This document shows positions 17,096-26,026 of a stretch of 64,000 nt of DNA, piece after piece (position 1 is the first letter of the stretch; each line of letters starts with the position of its first letter). Position numbers and translations under genes: made by a program. The stretch covers positions 62,001 to 126,000 of the forward strand of contig JADJCX010000029.1 of the NCBI GenBank assembly GCA_016703005.1. The letters are read 5' to 3'. Below the pieces are notes generated by a model. It saw nothing but the letters and a program-made list of their open reading frames with translations, ran no database searches and was not told the origin of the DNA. Origin of the DNA: Flavobacteriales bacterium. Its GTDB lineage: Bacteria > Bacteroidota > Bacteroidia > Flavobacteriales_F > PHOS-HE28.

Positions 17096-18727
17096 ATGCA
17101 AGAGCGGATGGGCATTGCGGAAGGCCCGGCTGCCGTGCTGAAGCACGCGCCTCGCGATGCGTTCCGTTGGGCATACCTGTTTGGCCTGTCGGTCATCGCC
17201 ATCGGTATGCCCTGGGGAGAATTCCTCATGAGCCTCGGGCACTTCATCGTGCTCATTGCCTGGCTCTGGGAAGGGGTTGCACGAAAGTCTTTCGGCGCGC
17301 GTTCGGCCAGCGCGTTCCGCGATCCGGCAGTGCTCGTGTTCCTTGCCTTTCCCACACTCCACTTGGTCGGGTTGTTATGGACCAGTGACCTGGTTTGGGG
17401 CCTCGACTTGTGCCGCATACTGCTGCCTGCTATGGTGCTTCCGGTGATCATGGCTTCCTCTGCGGCTTTGTCCCGTATTGAACTGCGCACCATCCTGCTA
17501 CTGTTCGCGTGCAGTGTGCTGCTCAGCTCCATCACTTGTTTTCTGTTGGCAGATGACTTGCTCGACTACCGGGCACTATCGCATTTCATCAGCCACATAC
17601 GGCTCGCATTGATGGTGTGCATGGCCGTATTCGTGGTCGCCTACTACTGGCCTGTGCAACTATCAATGCGCGTGCTCCATTGCATCGCCATCGCTTGGTA
17701 TGTGGCATTCATCAACTTGTTGGGCAGCATCGCCGGGATCTTCATCGTGTCGAGCGTCGCCGCATGGGCGCTCTGGCACTGGTCCTCGCTACGCAAGGGC
17801 GCTGCTCGCATTGTGCTCCGCTCGTTGCTCATCGCGATCCCCTTGTTCGTCGTTGTCCTCCTAGGGTCAAGTGTTCGCGATGCTCTTAGGGTAGATGCGA
17901 TCGAACGAACGCCTTTGCCATACCGCTCGGCAGGTGGCGAGGCGTACAAGCACGATACAACGGACATGCAATTGGAGAACGGGCGGTACGTATGGCGCAA
18001 CATCGCTTGGGCCGAAGTGCATCGGGGTTGGCAACGCCTGAGCAAGCAGCCATTGGATACCGTCGACGAGCATGGTCATGTCCTCTACGGCACATTGTTC
18101 CGATACATGACCAGCAAGGGACTGACCAAGGATTCGGTCGGTTTGGCGGCACTCACACCAGAAGACCTTGACCGCGTGCATAGCGGCGTTCCTTCCATTA
18201 ACAGTGGGCTGCAGTACCGTATCGGAGAGCGTGTGCATGAACTTGTTTTCGAACTCCAGCGCTACGACAACACCGGAGACCCGAGCGGCTATTCGTTGGC
18301 CATGCGGCTTGAATTCTGGAAAGCCGCCATCAGGATCGCCAAGGATCATTGGTTGGCAGGTGTCGGCACCGGCGACACGCAACTGGCATTCAACGAGGAG
18401 TACGAACGCATGCACAGCAAACTTGCTCCACGTTGGCATCATCGCGCCCACAACCAATACCTCACATGGCTGGTGAGCTTCGGCGTATTCGGCTTCGCGG
18501 TCTGCCTGTGCGCTTGGGTATACCCCGCGCGGAAGCGAAAGGCATTCACACACGTATTGTTCGTGGCATGGGCCTTCGCGTTCATTGTGTCTTGCCTCTC
18601 GGAAGACACGCTGGAAACACAGGCGGGCATCACCTTCGCAGCGTTCTTCTATTGCCTCTTCGTGTTCGGGGCAACCGGCTTGTCTACCCCAGCAGATCCA
18701 TCACCCGCTGCGGTGAGATCCGAGTGA
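17096..18727 (+). CDS. O-antigen ligase/polymerase family membrane protein
   Basis: 543 aa polytopic protein with about ten to twelve helices. A large periplasmic loop (about residues 260-440) carries the Wzy_C-type signature RLEFWKAAIRIAKDHWLAGV, then RAHNQYLTWLVSFGVFG, both typical of WaaL/O-antigen ligase-like enzymes. It probably transfers or polymerises glycans on undecaprenyl-linked or lipid A-core acceptors; in T9SS bacteria a WaaL-type enzyme is also needed to link A-LPS, but no such role can be shown here. The 3' end overlaps the convergent GT9 gene by 44 bp. Confidence 0.85.
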   Translation: MQERMGIAEGPAAVLKHAPRDAFRWAYLFGLSVIAIGMPWGEFLMSLGHFIVLIAWLWEGVARKSFGARSASAFRDPAVLVFLAFPTLHLVGLLWTSDLVWGLDLCRILLPAMVLPVIMASSAALSRIELRTILLLFACSVLLSSITCFLLADDLLDYRALSHFISHIRLALMVCMAVFVVAYYWPVQLSMRVLHCIAIAWYVAFINLLGSIAGIFIVSSVAAWALWHWSSLRKGAARIVLRSLLIAIPLFVVVLLGSSVRDALRVDAIERTPLPYRSAGGEAYKHDTTDMQLENGRYVWRNIAWAEVHRGWQRLSKQPLDTVDEHGHVLYGTLFRYMTSKGLTKDSVGLAALTPEDLDRVHSGVPSINSGLQYRIGERVHELVFELQRYDNTGDPSGYSLAMRLEFWKAAIRIAKDHWLAGVGTGDTQLAFNEEYERMHSKLAPRWHHRAHNQYLTWLVSFGVFGFAVCLCAWVYPARKRKAFTHVLFVAWAFAFIVSCLSEDTLETQAGITFAAFFYCLFVFGATGLSTPADPSPAAVRSE

Positions 18728-19673
18728 TGCAATCGCAATCCTTCCCTGCGGCGCAAAGCGCACATGTTGGATCGCTCACGAGCGCGTGCGCGTTCCGGCC
18801 AATTGGCGCCCACCGTCCAGGGTGGATCGGTCGGCGGGAACTGAACAGACCAATAGCTTGAATGCCACTCGCGGCTGCAATGTGCAAGGGGCCCGTGCTT
18901 GCAGCCACCAACGCATCACTCGCGCCGATCACTTCGATCAACTGCGGCAGCGTCAGTTTGCCGCCGAGGTCAGTGACATGCGGTAGGTCCAATGGAAGCT
19001 TTGCCCTGTAGCGTTCCGCCTCAGCTTGCGTACCGGTAACGAGCACGTGCCATCGCGCTGGATCCAACGCATGCATGAGATCCGCATAGTTGTTCAGCCC
19101 CCATTCTACCGCACTACCCTTACTGTGCGGATGCAACACCAACCGCCCTCGGTCGCTTCGGAGCATTGCGGAAGCCACTGGCCCTGGCGCCTGCGGCGCG
19201 AAGCCAGTGAGCATTGCCAACGCAGACAAGTCGGGAATCTCCGTGATGCCCAAGGGGGCCAACAACTTCACGTTCAACTGTGCTTCGTGGAGGTCACTCT
19301 TCATCCTGCTGAAGGCCACCCGCGCGTTGCACATGAGCCAATGCCACCACCTGTGACTTGTCCCGATCCGCAAGGGAATACCGGCCCGCTTCGCCCACTT
19401 GGCGATCCGCTTCTCCGGGAAGGCGTGCACGATCGCATCCGCCTTCCATGAACGCATGGTTGTAACCGGGTCGGTGGATAGGTCCTCCAACGCGATCGCT
19501 TGATCCACATGCGCGCAGCAATGCAACACTGGCAGGGTGTATCGTCGACCTATGAAGATGATACGCACTCCGGGAAACCGTTGCTTCAGCAGGCCCGCGA
19601 TCGGCAGCGTGAGCATCACATCACCAATGCTGTCCGTGCGACTGATGACGATACATTCAGGCACGCCGATCAC
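18684..19673 (-). CDS. Glycosyltransferase family 9 (heptosyltransferase-like)
   Basis: 329 aa GT-B fold. The N-terminal ISRTDSIGDVMLTLP is the canonical GT9 start, with the acceptor-side Asp. The C-terminal half has LVLHPHSKGSAVEWG and the donor-site region GKLTLPQLIEVIGASDALVAASTGPLHIAAA. It likely adds a heptose or related sugar to lipopolysaccharide core. Its start overlaps the end of the GT2 gene by 17 bp, so the two form an operon; its end overlaps the convergent ligase gene, so envelope glycan genes are clustered here. Confidence 0.9.
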   Translation of the reverse strand: MIGVPECIVISRTDSIGDVMLTLPIAGLLKQRFPGVRIIFIGRRYTLPVLHCCAHVDQAIALEDLSTDPVTTMRSWKADAIVHAFPEKRIAKWAKRAGIPLRIGTSHRWWHWLMCNARVAFSRMKSDLHEAQLNVKLLAPLGITEIPDLSALAMLTGFAPQAPGPVASAMLRSDRGRLVLHPHSKGSAVEWGLNNYADLMHALDPARWHVLVTGTQAEAERYRAKLPLDLPHVTDLGGKLTLPQLIEVIGASDALVAASTGPLHIAAASGIQAIGLFSSRRPIHPGRWAPIGRNAHALVSDPTCALCAAGKDCDCITRISPQRVMDLLG

Positions 19674-20417
19674 GATATAACCGGTTCAACTTGTCGTACT
19701 TCAAATGGACCGCTTTCGCGCTCAGTGCGGCGATCTTCCAGCCGGCCCATCCGTCCAAGATGCCAAGTTGGAACACGTAGCCCTGAAGGAACTTCGCTAT
19801 GGGCGAGAGCCAAAGCTTTACGAACCCGGCGCGCTTGCCTGCAGCGAAGAACTTCTTTGCGTGAAGCTCACTGTACCGCTGGATCCGCGCTTCATGGTCC
19901 TGTACCGAAACATAGCTGTAGTGCAACAGATCACCTTTGACCAAAGTGATCGGCAACCCCTTTTCCAATCCAAGAGTTTCGTGCACGAACTCACCCTCCC
20001 ATCGCACCGCGCTCTTGGGGAACAACCGCACCTTGGTATCCGGATACCAGCCACCATGCCGCACCCAATGGCCGCAATAGTTCGTCAAGCGATGCATGCT
20101 GTAGGCATCTTGAAGCCCGGCACTCTTGGCCGCCAAAAGAGATCCTCTCAAGGCTGACGAAACCTCCTCATCGGCATCGAGCGAAAAATGTACGCTTGTG
20201 AGGCTTGTTGGTTGGCAAAGTTCTTTTGGTCGCTGTAGTCTGTCCACTTCCTGACGAGCACGCGTGCACCCAATTCCTCGGCGATCGCCAGGGTCCGGTC
20301 AGTGCTTTCTGAATCCACAACGATCACCTCATCGGCCAACCCTTGCACCGAAGCAATGCAGCGACCGATGTTGCGCTCCTCATTGAAGGTGATGATGACG
20401 GCGGAAAATCCTTGCAT
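19657..20417 (-). CDS. Glycosyltransferase family 2, frameshifted as sequenced
   Basis: A WaaE/KdtX-like GT2. The first part (Met at 20417, MQGFSAVIITFNEERNI, with VDSESTDRT) runs to NQQASQAYIF, then shifts. The second frame continues with SLDADEEVS, GGWYPDTKVRLFP and a C-terminal helical tail. One missing base in the run of five A at 20184-20188 (T run on the coding strand) explains the break: a sixth base restores QAYIFSLDADEEVS, placing the metal-binding DAD motif correctly. The repaired protein is about 253 aa. Probably adds glucose or a similar sugar to LPS core. It is the first gene of the pair with GT9, with a TACTTTCG promoter 9 bp upstream of the Met. Confidence 0.8.
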
Positions 20418-20426
20418 CGCAGTCGT

Positions 20427-20434
20427 CGAAAGTA
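20427..20434 (-). promoter_or_regulatory. -7 promoter element (TACTTTCG) for the GT2-GT9 operon
   Basis: Minus-strand TACTTTCG lies 9 bp before the GT2 start at 20417, implying a very short leader. Confidence 0.55.
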
Positions 20435-20460
20435 ACCGGGCGGGGGAAGAGCGCCGAGAG

Positions 20461-20775
20461 TCAGTTCCTTCCGGAGTATCCTTCGTATCGCCCGTCAAGG
20501 AAAACCAAATAGTACGGCGTTATGTGGAAGTCCGCTCTGTCCTCATACGTCACGTCGCACTCCACTGCTGTTGAGGCACTGTCGACTATGGGGTGGTCCC
20601 AATGGATGGTTATATGGTCGGGCTTCGATGCCTCGACCTCCTCCTTGGTCATTCCCTTCTCGATCGCGTTGATCCATTCGTTGGCATCATGCGAGCCTTT
20701 TATCCAACAACTACCAAGAAAAAGGGCGGCTACGGTGAGCACGCACGGAACTCCAGATGGCCGAACGCTCAACAT
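20461..20775 (-). CDS. Small lipoprotein with BamE/OmlA-like motif
   Basis: 104 aa. The signal peptide ends in AALFLGSC, a lipobox. The mature part has a helix-turn element AIEKGMTKEEVEASKP that resembles the G-M-T-x-x-E-V motif of SmpA/OmlA (BamE-like) lipoproteins, followed by beta strands ending YLVFLDGRYEGYSGRN. The resemblance is limited to one helix, so function is unknown. It lies 24 bp after the MORN-type gene and 43 bp before the GT2 start, all on the same strand. Confidence 0.65.
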   Translation of the reverse strand: MLSVRPSGVPCVLTVAALFLGSCWIKGSHDANEWINAIEKGMTKEEVEASKPDHITIHWDHPIVDSASTAVECDVTYEDRADFHITPYYLVFLDGRYEGYSGRN

Positions 20776-20799
20776 GCGACACTGGTTGAAGACTTGCGA

Positions 20800-21391
20800 T
20801 CAGTTCAGGTCAGTCGAATCCAATTGAGAAATATGGAGCTTGGTTTCGACCTGTTCTCCTTCCCTGTAGAAGACCGTCATCTTGGGCTGGCCATCTCGGC
20901 TCCATGTTTTCCACTCACCATCTTCTTTGCCCATGCGCATCAACCCTTGTCGCTCCATCTGTCCGTTGTCGTACCACGCCTTCCAGAAACCATCCAATTC
21001 GCCATTCTTGAAGGCGCCGGTGCCCTGGGGTTGACCATTCGCCCAGTAGTACTTCGCGTCGCCATTGCGGACACCACCTACGAAGAAGGTCTCAGACTTC
21101 AATTCGCCGGATTCGTGATAGAACTTCCAGAGGCCTTCTGACTTGTCACCTCTGTTCTCCCCTTCCTTGACGAGCCTTCCATCAGGGCTGAAGAACTTCC
21201 AGTACGATGGTCAGACCCTTCTCATCTACTCGCTTGGTCATCTGCTTTTGCAGCTTCCCGTCGGGATAGAAGTAGCTCAACTCAGTGCTTCCATCCGGGT
21301 TGCGCTTGATGTCGCCGCATCCTGTGAGCAGGAACATTGACCCGAGCAGCTTGGACAAGACGCCCATCTTACCAGGCATTGACAAGTGCAT
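20800..21391 (-). CDS. MORN-repeat (YwqK-type) lipoprotein, frameshifted as sequenced
   Basis: Two adjacent minus-strand frames join into one protein if the extra C at 21205 is removed: ...EKGLTIYWKFFSPDG. The N-part has a signal ending SMFLLTGC (lipobox). The rest consists of MORN-variant repeats built on G-x-W-x-x-(W/Y)-x-x-x-G, for example LWKFYHESGE, AKYYWANGQ, FWKAWYDNGQ and EWKTWSRDGQ. About 196 aa when repaired. Such YwqK-like proteins are often labelled antitoxins, but no toxin is visible here. Its first ATG (21391) shares a base with the sufB TGA (TGATG), so it is likely translated with sufB; internal Met at 21379 or 21367 is also possible. Confidence 0.65.
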
Positions 21392-22839
21392 CAGCCGACG
21401 GATCCTTCAAGACTCACCGCCAACAGTTTCTGCGCCTCCACCGCGAACTCCATCGGCAGCTGGTTCAGCACTTCCTTGCAGTAGCCGTTCACGATCAGGC
21501 TCACGGCCTTCTCCGTCGCGATGCCGCGCTGGTTGAGGTAGAAGATCTGGTCCTCGCCGATCTTGCTGGTGGTGGCTTCGTGCTCCACCATCGCCGTGGG
21601 GTTTTCGCTCTCGATGTAGGGGAACGTGTGTGCGCCGCACTTGTCGCCGAGCAGCAGTGAATCGCACTGACTGAAGTTGCGTGCGCCCTTCGCACCGCGA
21701 CCGATCTTCACCAGGCCACGGTAGCTGTTGTTGGAAAAGCCCGCGCTGATGCCTTTGCTCACGATGGTGCTCTTCGTGCCCTTGCCGATGTGGGTCATCT
21801 TGGTGCCCGTGTCGGCTTGCTGGCGATTGTTGGTCACCGCCACGCTGTAGAACTCACCGGTGCTGTAGTCGCCTTTCAGGACACAGCTCGGGTACTTCCA
21901 GGTGATCGCACTACCGGTCTCCACCTGAGTCCAGCTGATCTTGCTGCGATCACCGAGGCACATGCCGCGCTTGGTAACGAAGTTGTAGATGCCACCCTTG
22001 CCGTCCTTGTCGCCGGGGTACCAGTTCTGGACGGTGCTGTACTTGATCTCCGCGTCCTTCAGCGCAACGAGTTCCACCACGGCGGCGTGCAACTGGTGTT
22101 CATCACGGATCGGTGCGGTGCAGCCTTCTAGGTAGCTCACGTACGCGCCTTCATCAGCGATGAGCAGCGTGCGCTCGAACTGGCCGGTCATGGCTTCGTT
22201 GATGCGGAAGTAAGTGCTCAGCTCCATCGGACAACGCACGCCCGGCGGGATGTAGCAGAAGCTTCCATCGCTGAACACGGCACTGTTGAGCGCGGCGAAG
22301 TAGTTGTCCGTGCGCGGCACCACGCTGCCGAGGTACTTCTTGATCAGCTCGGGATGCTCATGCACCGCATCGCTGAACGAGCAGAAGATGATGCCCTTCT
22401 CCTTCAGCGCGGCCTGGAACGTGGTCTTCACGCTCACGCTGTCGAACACGATGTCGACCGCGACACCGGCAAGGCGCTTCTGCTCCTCCATGCTGATGCC
22501 CAGCTTCTCGAAGGTCTTGATCAGCTCGGGATCCGCTTCGTCCAGGCTGTTGAGCGTGGGCTTCTTCTTCGGCGCGCTGTAGTAGTAGCTGTTCTGGTAA
22601 TCGATCTTGGGGTAGTGGACGTGCGCCCAGTGCGGCTCCTCCATCTTCAGCCAGATGCGGTAGGCCTCGAGCCTCCACTCCAGCATCCACTCGGGCTCGT
22701 TCTTCTTCGCGCTGATGAAACGCACGATGTCCTCGTTCAGGCCCTTCGCCGCCTTCTCGCTCTCGATGTCCGTGACGAAGCCGTAGGCGTACTCTTTCGA
22801 GGTGACCTCGCGGAGGATATCGTCGGTGTCCTGGGCCAT
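21391..22839 (-). CDS. sufB: Fe-S cluster assembly scaffold SufB
   Basis: 482 aa, the usual length. It forms the SufBC2D scaffold that builds Fe-S clusters. Family features are continuous: YGFVTDIESE near the N-terminus, FCYIPPGVRCPMELSTYFRI, LEGCTAPIRDEHQLHAAVVE in the beta-helix core, and the C-terminal helical end EHEATTSKIGEDQIFYLNQRG, ALVNGYCKEVL-type helix. Its ATG shares a base with the TGA of the upstream sufA-like gene. The usual next partners (sufC, sufD, sufS) do not follow; sufC begins 40.7 kb away. Confidence 0.95.
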   Translation of the reverse strand: MAQDTDDILREVTSKEYAYGFVTDIESEKAAKGLNEDIVRFISAKKNEPEWMLEWRLEAYRIWLKMEEPHWAHVHYPKIDYQNSYYYSAPKKKPTLNSLDEADPELIKTFEKLGISMEEQKRLAGVAVDIVFDSVSVKTTFQAALKEKGIIFCSFSDAVHEHPELIKKYLGSVVPRTDNYFAALNSAVFSDGSFCYIPPGVRCPMELSTYFRINEAMTGQFERTLLIADEGAYVSYLEGCTAPIRDEHQLHAAVVELVALKDAEIKYSTVQNWYPGDKDGKGGIYNFVTKRGMCLGDRSKISWTQVETGSAITWKYPSCVLKGDYSTGEFYSVAVTNNRQQADTGTKMTHIGKGTKSTIVSKGISAGFSNNSYRGLVKIGRGAKGARNFSQCDSLLLGDKCGAHTFPYIESENPTAMVEHEATTSKIGEDQIFYLNQRGIATEKAVSLIVNGYCKEVLNQLPMEFAVEAQKLLAVSLEGSVG

Positions 22840-23165
22840 CAGATGCTGAAGCTCTCCCCGCACCCGCAGGTCCGGCTTGCGTTCGGGTTGATGAACTGGA
22901 AGCCCTTGCCGTTGAGGCCGCCACTGAAATCCAAGGTGGTGCCCAAGAGGTATAGCATGCTCTTCTTGTCGATCACCACCTTCACGCCGTTGTCCTCAAA
23001 GACCTTGTCGCCGTCTTTCATCTGGTCGTCGAAGTCCAGGTCGTACATGAGGCCGGAGCATCCGCCGCCCTTCACGCCCACGCGAACGAAGTGGTTCGGT
23101 CCACGACCTTCGGCACCCAAGAGCTTGGTCACCTCGGTCTTTGCGTTCTCACTGACTTTGATCAT
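22839..23165 (-). CDS. HesB/IscA (SufA-type) iron-sulfur carrier
   Basis: 108 aa A-type carrier. The three conserved Fe-S ligand cysteines are present: Cys36 in GGGCSG, and Cys100 and Cys102 in TCGCGESF. It accepts clusters from the SufBCD scaffold and passes them to target proteins. Start at 23165 (MIKVSENA) fits the family; the longer ORF runs over the thiL gene's 5' end. Stop and sufB start overlap (TGATG), indicating coupled translation. Divergent from thiL, with 157 bp between starts. Confidence 0.93.
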   Translation of the reverse strand: MIKVSENAKTEVTKLLGAEGRGPNHFVRVGVKGGGCSGLMYDLDFDDQMKDGDKVFEDNGVKVVIDKKSMLYLLGTTLDFSGGLNGKGFQFINPNASRTCGCGESFSI

Positions 23166-23205
23166 CGTAACGGGCTTGTTTGGAATTGGTCTGAACAAGC
23201 GGCCC

Positions 23206-23213
23206 CAAAAGTA
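23206..23213 (-). promoter_or_regulatory. -7 promoter element (TACTTTTG) for sufA-sufB
   Basis: Minus-strand TACTTTTG is an exact TAnnTTTG match, 40 bp upstream of the sufA-like start. A CTTGTT/AACAAG inverted repeat lies in the predicted leader (about 23175-23201). Confidence 0.6.
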
Positions 23214-23278
23214 GCGCGGGAAACGGGCCAAGAACCCCGGAAAGGCAAAGTCTTCCGCTGCCACCCGGGACCGGACAA

Positions 23279-23286
23279 TAGTTTCG
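23279..23286 (+). promoter_or_regulatory. -7 promoter element (TAGTTTCG) for thiL
   Basis: TAGTTTCG is 36 bp upstream of the thiL start at 23323. Confidence 0.5.
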
Positions 23287-23322
23287 CGGCCCGGCAAGTG
23301 TGAACCTGTGCCGACCCCAGAC

Positions 23323-24366
23323 ATGTCAGAGCCTTCGAACCGTACTGAACTCTCGACCCTCGGCGAATTCGGCCTCATTGAACGCATTGCCTCGCGTGTG
23401 GAACTATCGCAGAAGTCATCCGTGAAGGGCATTGGCGATGATGCTGCTGTGATCGACCCAGAAGCGCTGCACCAGGTGATCACCACCGATATGCTTGTGG
23501 AGGGTGTTCACTTTGACCTGAGCTATGTGCCGCTGAGGCATCTTGGGTACAAAGCCGTGGTGGTGAACCTGAGCGACGTGTACGCCATGAACGCACAGCC
23601 CCGCCAGATCACAGTGGCGCTGGCGATCAGCAACCGGTTTCCGCTGGAGGCTATCGACGAACTCTACGACGGCATGTTGCTCGCGTGCAAGAAATACGGA
23701 GTGGACATCGTGGGAGGCGATACGTGTTCTTCGCGCAGCGGGCTCATCATTTCCATTACGGCGATCGGTGCGGTGGCCAAGGATCGGATCACCTACCGCA
23801 GTGGGGCCAAGGCTGGCGACCTGCTCGTGGTGAGCGGCGACCTGGGTGGCGCATACATGGGTTTGCAAATACTCGAACGCGAGAAGGCGGTGTTCCAAGG
23901 CACACCTAACGCGCAGCCCGACCTCAGCGGCCACGATTACATACTGGAGCGGCAGTTGAAGCCCGAGGCACGGAAAGACGTCATCGACATGTTCCAAGAA
24001 TTGAAGCTGCAACCCACCGCCATGATCGACATCAGCGACGGCTTGGCCAGCGAAGCCATGCACCTGGCCCACAAAAGCGGCTTGGGCGTGAAGCTCTACG
24101 AAGAGAAGATCCCGATGGACCCCACGACCATCGGTACTGCTCGCGAGTTCAACCTCGACCCCACGATGTGCGCCCTGAACGGAGGGGAGGATTACGAACT
24201 GTTGTTCACCATTGCGCAAAGCGACTTTGAGAAGGTGAAGGGTTCACCTCACTTCAGCGTCATTGGTCACATGACCGACAATGCTGGTGGCTACCAACTC
24301 ATCGACCGACAAGGCGGCCAGCATGAATTAAAGGCGCAGGGCTGGGACGCGTTCCTGAAAAAATAG
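23323..24366 (+). CDS. thiL: Thiamine-monophosphate kinase
   Basis: 347 aa ATP-dependent enzyme that converts thiamine phosphate to thiamine diphosphate. PurM/ThiL signatures appear in order: GLIERI near the N-terminus, KGIGDDAAVI (Mg-ATP site), TTDMLVEGVHF, NLSDVYAMNAQPRQ, VDIVGGDTCSS, LLVVSGDLGGAYMGL, AMIDISDGLASE and LNGGEDYELLF. The ATG at 23323 is preferred to a GTG at 23308. The stop is only 4 bp from the convergent stop of the next gene. No thiamine riboswitch was seen upstream. Confidence 0.95.
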   Translation: MSEPSNRTELSTLGEFGLIERIASRVELSQKSSVKGIGDDAAVIDPEALHQVITTDMLVEGVHFDLSYVPLRHLGYKAVVVNLSDVYAMNAQPRQITVALAISNRFPLEAIDELYDGMLLACKKYGVDIVGGDTCSSRSGLIISITAIGAVAKDRITYRSGAKAGDLLVVSGDLGGAYMGLQILEREKAVFQGTPNAQPDLSGHDYILERQLKPEARKDVIDMFQELKLQPTAMIDISDGLASEAMHLAHKSGLGVKLYEEKIPMDPTTIGTAREFNLDPTMCALNGGEDYELLFTIAQSDFEKVKGSPHFSVIGHMTDNAGGYQLIDRQGGQHELKAQGWDAFLKK

Positions 24367-24370
24367 TCGA

Positions 24371-25966
24371 TCACTCCTTGATCAGCGCATACGCATTCCC
24401 GTTGCTCGTTCGCAAGAAGTAAAGACCCGCACCAACATCGCTCAGGTCAACAATGTTCGCACCCGGCGACAACCTTATCGAGCGCAGTGACTGGCCGGTG
24501 GCAGAGTGCAGCATGGCCCTGATCCCTACTGACGCATCCAAGTCCACGGTGATCACGGAGCGCGCTGGAACAGGCCATATGCTGATATCCTCCTTAGGCA
24601 ATGGTGAAGTGATACCCAAGCCGATACCACTCATGCGACCAATGACGTACGCCTGTTGCCCGCCGACATTCGCTGAGAAAGGTGGAAAGTCGTACTGACC
24701 GCTGACGTGGCTCGAGAAATAGATGGTGCCATTGTCAAACGATGTCAGCGCCATCGTTTGTGTGAACGCTGAAGCAGGAGTGCTCGTGGATGACCATAGT
24801 GGAATGCCGTTCGTGTTGAACGCTACGATGGTCTGCGTACGAACACCGAGCGTAATTCCGTCGCTGATCACACCACCACCCCAATCCACAAGCCCGCGCA
24901 ACGTGCCGGTGATGTACACGTTCCCCTGATCATCGAGGTCCACGTAAGGCCGGGCAGCTTGCTCAAGGTCACCGGTGATCAATCCTCCGGGCTGATCGCT
25001 TTCAACACCCCAAAGGAACTGGCCGGTGCTGTCCGCCTTCACAAGGAAAACATCACTGACCCAATCGGGGCCATTGAAGGCGATACCACCCCAACTCGTA
25101 CTGTCGAAGATCCCGCAGGATATGTAGACACTACCAAGATCATCGACGGCAATGCTCGGCAGTTGGAACGTGATGTCACTCGCGAATTCAACCCAATCCC
25201 CTTGGCCGGCTGCGTCATACCGGAGAGCGAACATGTGGTACGAACCACTTGGCTGCGCGCTCATTCCGCCGAACGAGAACCCATTGTTATCGGCCGCGCC
25301 ACTTACGTACAATGCACCCGAAGGACTGAAGTCCACACCTCCGATCATCTTGGCGCCATCAATGGTGCGCACCTCGACATCATTGCCCTGGGCATCCACC
25401 CTAACGACCTTGCCAACGAAGAAATCAGTGGTCGCGTACCACAGGCTTCCGATCGGGTCGATCGCCAAGCACGGGATCATGCTCGCTTGAGGGTCGCTCA
25501 CCGACAGGTTGCGGGTCCACATCACCAACCCGGTCGCATCGAACTTGGCTAGATAGAGATTCACATCGAAGGCGGAACCCGTGTTGCCCAGAACCGAGCC
25601 ATCGCAAAAGGCCACATAAGCCATGAAACGGCCTGCGACATAGACGTTGCCGCTATCGTCCACAGCACCGCTCTCGACCGTAAGTGAGTCCCCCAAGAAG
25701 CACGTCCACAAAGGCTGTCCGGTCCCGGGGTCAAGACGTTCAACCGCACAAGAACCGAAAACGTCCTGACCGAAAGCGATGGCAGAGGACATAAGGCGTG
25801 CACTCATGAGAGAGCCGTTGTCGGAGGACGCAAGGACATGTCTCGGCATCCCGGGGTTCATCGTGTAATTCACAGGCCAGTGCACCAACCAGTCGGGTTG
25901 TTGCGCGGACGTGCAAAGAGGAAGAAGCACCACGACGAGTGAAAGCAGGGAAACAGTGCGACGCAT
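24371..25966 (-). CDS. Secreted propeller-like protein with T9SS type A sorting domain
   Basis: 531 aa. Signal peptide (RRTVSLLSLVVVLLPLCTSAQQ). The body has repeated short units of the type D-D-x-G-N-V-Y-V-x-G (ESGAVDDSGNVYVAGRF, DLDDQGNVYITGTL, IAVDDLGSVYISCG), as in SBBP/NHL-like beta-propellers. The last 75 residues are a T9SS type A sorting domain beginning SIWPVPARSVITVDL and ending GLYFLRTSNGNAYALIKE. Exported to the cell surface or medium; ligand unknown. The Met at 25966 lies directly before the signal core; an upstream Met (25999) adds 11 residues. Confidence 0.85.
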   Translation of the reverse strand: MRRTVSLLSLVVVLLPLCTSAQQPDWLVHWPVNYTMNPGMPRHVLASSDNGSLMSARLMSSAIAFGQDVFGSCAVERLDPGTGQPLWTCFLGDSLTVESGAVDDSGNVYVAGRFMAYVAFCDGSVLGNTGSAFDVNLYLAKFDATGLVMWTRNLSVSDPQASMIPCLAIDPIGSLWYATTDFFVGKVVRVDAQGNDVEVRTIDGAKMIGGVDFSPSGALYVSGAADNNGFSFGGMSAQPSGSYHMFALRYDAAGQGDWVEFASDITFQLPSIAVDDLGSVYISCGIFDSTSWGGIAFNGPDWVSDVFLVKADSTGQFLWGVESDQPGGLITGDLEQAARPYVDLDDQGNVYITGTLRGLVDWGGGVISDGITLGVRTQTIVAFNTNGIPLWSSTSTPASAFTQTMALTSFDNGTIYFSSHVSGQYDFPPFSANVGGQQAYVIGRMSGIGLGITSPLPKEDISIWPVPARSVITVDLDASVGIRAMLHSATGQSLRSIRLSPGANIVDLSDVGAGLYFLRTSNGNAYALIKE

Positions 25967-26026
25967 GTACAGGGTATTATGTATGATGACCCGATCCAAT
26001 GCGGGGACGTTGCCTCCCCGAAAGGC

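Noticed and set aside
20800..21391. Toxin-antitoxin role for the MORN-type lipoprotein (the YwqK antitoxin label)
   Set aside because: No toxin-like gene lies next to it and the protein has a lipobox, so it is an envelope protein rather than a cytoplasmic antitoxin.
22354..23214. 286-codon plus-strand ORF opposite sufB and the sufA-like gene
   Set aside because: Antisense shadow of two confirmed genes. No protein family features.
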